Positions 25,128 through 27,651 of a DNA stretch of 27,651 nucleotides are shown piece after piece. Source of the DNA: Pedosphaera sp. (GTDB lineage: Bacteria; Verrucomicrobiota; Verrucomicrobiia; Limisphaerales; UBA9464); assembly GCA_009695405.1 (NCBI GenBank), contig SIAZ01000009.1, positions 1 through 27,651 of the forward strand, read 5' to 3'. The notes under the pieces are model-generated. The model saw nothing but the letters and a program-made list of their open reading frames with translations. It was not told the origin of the DNA and ran no database searches. Every line of letters starts with the position of its first letter. Within the stretch, counting starts at the first letter, position 1. The translations under genes were made by a program, and so were the position numbers.

Positions 25128-25391
25128 TTATTCTCGGGTCAGGTGTATCGCCAGCAACGTCGAAAGACGTTTGATGGTTTCAGCTTTGGGGTAATCAGGT
25201 TCCGCTACGAGTTCTTGTCCCTTCTTGACCCTCTCAGATCGGCTGTCGGGAAGTCGGTTCAATGAATCTCTTATCTCATCTGATGTTCCAAACTGGGCGG
25301 TGTCCACTCCCAACGAGGATGTGGTTTTCGAGGTAACTTTGCCCGCAATTGTGGGCAGCTGTTCTGGCTTGCTTGACGCTCTAATTTTCAT
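25128..25391 (-). CDS. flgM: anti-sigma-28 factor FlgM
   Basis: 87 residues. The first half is Ser/Thr-rich and probably disordered. The second half has the FlgM pattern: R-x-E-R-V-x(2)-G..., then PDYPKAETIKRLSTLLAIHL. FlgM binds sigma-28 (FliA) and is exported through the completed hook-basal body, releasing the sigma factor for late genes. Small size, the conserved C-terminal helices, fliS as the next gene and a sigma-28-type promoter upstream all agree. It is followed by fliS after 59 bases. Confidence 0.8.
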   Translation of the reverse strand: MKIRASSKPEQLPTIAGKVTSKTTSSLGVDTAQFGTSDEIRDSLNRLPDSRSERVKKGQELVAEPDYPKAETIKRLSTLLAIHLTRE

Positions 25392-25453
25392 GGTGTCTCA
25401 ACTTTCTTTGTAGGCTGAGTGATCGTCCGTTATCCCTCCGGAACGACATGTGG

Positions 25454-25480
25454 TTATCGGCGAGAGTCTGAATAGCTTGA
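25454..25480 (-). promoter_or_regulatory. sigma-28 (FliA) promoter for flgM-fliS
   Basis: On the minus strand, GCCGATAA (25461-25454) matches the sigma-28 -10 consensus at all 8 positions. Upstream, TCAAGCTA (25480-25473) matches TAAAGTTT at 5 of 8, with the canonical 11-base spacer. It lies in the 106-base gap between the lipoprotein stop and the flgM start, so the start of transcription is about 55 bases before the flgM ATG. Confidence 0.75.
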
Positions 25481-25497
25481 GGCAAAAGATTAAAAAT

Positions 25498-26187
25498 TTA
25501 CCGGAGAGGAAGTGTCGCTGTCGCTGCTTGGGCTGCGTAGCGAGAGAAAAGTCCGGGTGATCGCATATCGGCTTGGGGATCGCCCAATTCAATATGGCCG
25601 GTGTGGTGGCTTCGAAAATAGTCTCTAGCAGCTCGCGCAACATCCGCTTGGGCCGAATCAAATGTCTCATCAATCGACCAGAGAGATTGCCCTGTTGAGG
25701 TCGTGACTAGCTTAAGATCCCATCCGATGGAAACCGGCGGATAGGGTCTGTAGGAATGGACACGTACGAACAGAATGCCATCCGCCAAGAGGTTCGTCTT
25801 AATGTGACCTAACAAGTTAGCTGGCACCGATTCGGTAGCCAAAATTCTGGGGCGACCAAACCATCGTTGAAGGTTTGCTGGGCTGACCGAGACCACTTCG
25901 AACCGCTGTTGTTTGCGCAGCTCTTCTTCAAAGAGAGAGGTAAGAGAATCGATTCGGTCCATTGCTGCCAAGTTGTCGAGCTCCACAGTTAAAGGAAGGA
26001 TAGCAATCCGTTTTAGTTCTTGAGAAAGCGTCAGGACTGTTTTCTGTATATTCGCCGGAATAAAGCGGGGACCGAATTCGGGTAGGGTCACTTTCTGGGA
26101 AGAGCAACCGAATCCAAGGAGGCCAAGGACCAGCAAACCCATACGAAATGAGATATGGGGGCTGCAAGACGGAAACGGAGGTTTCAT
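25498..26187 (-). CDS. lipoprotein of unknown function in the flagellar cluster
   Basis: 229 residues. A signal peptide with a lipobox-like end (MGLLVLGLLGFG-Cys28-SS) predicts a lipid-anchored envelope protein; Met16 could be the real start. The mature part has LKRIAILPLTVELDN, FEEELRKQQRFEVVS, LLADGILFVRVHSYRPYPP and LVTTSTGQSLWSIDETFD. This arrangement is reminiscent of LpoB/CsgG/FlgO-like lipoproteins with an alpha/beta fold, but I cannot name the family. Its ATG overlaps the stop of the upstream glycosyltransferase gene (ATGA), so they are co-translated. flgM follows after 106 bases. A role in flagellar outer-membrane parts is inference from position. Confidence 0.7.
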   Translation of the reverse strand: MKPPFPSCSPHISFRMGLLVLGLLGFGCSSQKVTLPEFGPRFIPANIQKTVLTLSQELKRIAILPLTVELDNLAAMDRIDSLTSLFEEELRKQQRFEVVSVSPANLQRWFGRPRILATESVPANLLGHIKTNLLADGILFVRVHSYRPYPPVSIGWDLKLVTTSTGQSLWSIDETFDSAQADVARAARDYFRSHHTGHIELGDPQADMRSPGLFSRYAAQAATATLPLR

Positions 26188-27651
26188 GCGAGAAGTTCAG
26201 TGTATTGCAGTGCCTGCTTCAAAAGACCTGCTGCTGAGGGTAAGATCGGATCAAGTAGGTTGATATTCTGATTTAGTTTAACGACAGATTTTTCAGCACT
26301 GAAATCAACAAGCTGACGATAGCGTTTCAAGAAATGTTGACTGACGACTAATTCCATCGGTTGAGCGAGGGGATACAACGGTTCGTCAGCCAGAATGCGG
26401 CAGAGAATAAAAGAGGCAAGATCCGCCGGATCATTAGGATTAGATGTTTCCGACAAAATTTTAACCGTTTCACTCCCTCGGTCATTGAGCAGCAGGGCTT
26501 CTGCATGTTGACGGCGGATCACTTTTGAATCCGGCAGGTTGCTCACTGCTGCCCGAGTCCAATCGAGTGCAAATTCTGAGGTCTCTGGCTTTTCGAGTGC
26601 GATGCAAGCTCCAACTTCCCATGCTTTTGCATGCTGAGGATTTAAACCGATGAGTTCATTGAGCTGAGTCAGAGCCGGAATAGTCGCCTTTTGTTGAGCG
26701 AGAAAGACGGAGAAATCGAGCAGCATACCCTCAGCCTTGGGGGAGTCTTTCAGCGCTTGCTCATAAGCTTTTTGAGCTTCGTCTATTTTGCCTAATTTAT
26801 TTAAAGAATTAGCAAGACAATGGGCGGGACCTGCCAATCGGACTTCCGGAAGCACAGAGGTTAAAGCTGGTTTGTTGCGAGTCTCCGAACAAGAGCGCAT
26901 AGCGGTGACGCACTCAGTCCACTGTTTCAATTCATAGTGCGCCACGCCTCTTAGAAAGGCATGTGATGCTGTAAAATCTCCCGCATGTAGACTCGGGTGA
27001 CTGAGAACACTGATGACATCGGTAAACCGGTGGAGATTAAGCAAATGAGTGGCATACTGCGTCACCAAAACCTCGCGTAATTCGGGCGGGGTTTCTTGAT
27101 GAGAGCGGAGCGTTAATATTTTAAAAGCGCGATCATAATAGCGAATCCCAAAATTTTGCTGACCCGCTCGCCAAAGTTCCAATCCAAGATTCATCAACAA
27201 GTTGACATCGTTGGTATATTCTTCGTTGGCAACTTCAAGCAACCGGAGGTTGCGGTTAATCTTGTCGCGACTTTTTACCACAGCGGCTTGGTAGCCATGG
27301 TGTATCAATTGGGATAAACCGAATTTATTTTGAAGACCCCACTGTTCGCGTCGGGTCTCCAGACTTGCATAAACCTGTTCGTGAATTCGGCTAACGTAGA
27401 AGATCGCGGGTGCATTACGAAACAATCGTGGCACCTGAGTTACGCCGTCGGATTCGCATCCAATATCTACCAAAGGTAACCGCCAAGCAATGACACCAAA
27501 GGTAAGGTGGACCCCGATCGTTGGACCACTTTTGGTCGGAATTAAGTTATGGTTTGGGGTCTGAAATGGTTCTTCAAGGGTCGTGCTTTTTGCCTGATCC
27601 GGACGCTCGCAGACGGGCCTCTTCGCGTCCAGCCCGGAGGGAGCCCCGCAG
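26184..27651 (-). CDS. TPR-containing glycosyltransferase-type protein, 5' end missing
   Basis: The frame is open to the window edge. From about base 27440 downward it matches the tail of family-2 (SunS-like) glycosyltransferases: VPRLFRNAPAIFYVSRIHEQV, LIHHGYQAAVVKSRDKINRN, and NLLMNLGLELWRAGQ. A series of TPR-like helices follows (for example LANSLNKLGKIDEAQKAYEQALKD and LNPQHAKAWEVGACIALE). The catalytic GT2 domain with its DxD should lie upstream but is not in the frame. The about 70 codons from 27651 to 27445 encode sequence with no resemblance to a GT2, so the gene is cut by the window edge and possibly by a rearrangement. A TTG at 27473 is the first internal start. Such proteins near flagellar genes often glycosylate flagellin; that role is inferred. 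Confidence 0.75.
   Translation of the reverse strand, partial: CGAPSGLDAKRPVCERPDQAKSTTLEEPFQTPNHNLIPTKSGPTIGVHLTFGVIAWRLPLVDIGCESDGVTQVPRLFRNAPAIFYVSRIHEQVYASLETRREQWGLQNKFGLSQLIHHGYQAAVVKSRDKINRNLRLLEVANEEYTNDVNLLMNLGLELWRAGQQNFGIRYYDRAFKILTLRSHQETPPELREVLVTQYATHLLNLHRFTDVISVLSHPSLHAGDFTASHAFLRGVAHYELKQWTECVTAMRSCSETRNKPALTSVLPEVRLAGPAHCLANSLNKLGKIDEAQKAYEQALKDSPKAEGMLLDFSVFLAQQKATIPALTQLNELIGLNPQHAKAWEVGACIALEKPETSEFALDWTRAAVSNLPDSKVIRRQHAEALLLNDRGSETVKILSETSNPNDPADLASFILCRILADEPLYPLAQPMELVVSQHFLKRYRQLVDFSAEKSVVKLNQNINLLDPILPSAAGLLKQALQYTELLA

Noticed and set aside
27549..27651. Plus-strand frame starting ATG at 27549 and open to the edge (MVWGLKWFFKG...)
   Set aside because: It is antisense to the open minus frame, short, and has no recognisable similarity; either could be chance near a doubtful edge.

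Overview
The window reads as chromosomal DNA of a member of the Verrucomicrobiota. This is an inference from several signs: a pilin-like protein with the FTLIELLVVIAIIAILAG-type N-terminus plus a C-terminal H-X9-DG motif, very large secreted LamG/PA14, protease and CAP proteins, a short 'WPRFRGP' PQQ-propeller protein, and a b558-type sdhCAB operon. Shine-Dalgarno sequences are weak or absent before most genes, and GTG or TTG starts are common.

Layout. 1-640: no recognisable gene, then the 5'-truncated start of a giant LamG/PA14 surface protein (470-3934), which ends in a strong terminator (3961-3990). 3992-5090 is a small graveyard. It holds the 5' end of a group IIC intron placed right after that terminator, an AT-rich small gene broken by a frameshift at a short repeat, and (4919-5764, minus) an amidohydrolase cut by one in-frame TAG. 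5881-6399: HTH-plus-membrane protein of RodZ-like architecture. 6728-8642 (minus): LytS/LytTR two-component pair. 8844-10538 (minus): rimO with an extra internal insert. 10808-12040 (minus) and 12201-14681 (plus): a divergent pair, PQQ-propeller protein and lysyl-endopeptidase-like secreted protease. 14909-16279: dihydroorotase. 16325-18334: secreted CAP-domain protein. 18496-22524: sdhC-sdhA-sdhB followed by an overlapping TPR gene. 22554-23414: pilin-like protein. 23518-24162: thiE. 24184-27651 (minus): flagellar cluster with a TPR glycosyltransferase-type protein, a lipoprotein, flgM, fliS and a FlgN/FliT-like chaperone, with a good sigma-28 promoter in front of flgM.

How the parts fit. 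The right-hand cluster looks like late flagellar control: FlgM holds sigma-28, FliS and the small coiled-coil protein are export chaperones, and the glycosyltransferase may modify flagellin. The sdh operon supplies Complex II. Three large exported proteins (LamG, protease, CAP) end in a similar short aromatic/Arg-Ile C-terminal motif and may share a folding or sorting module. The most unusual stretch is 3.9-5.1 kb, where an intron remnant, a frameshifted gene with a -1 slippery heptamer in exact register, and a nonsense-interrupted enzyme lie side by side.

Limits: all calls are from reading the sequence, with no database search. Both ends of the window enter genes whose recognisable homology stops abruptly, so the outermost ~640 bases (left) and ~210 bases (right) may be rearranged or mis-assembled.
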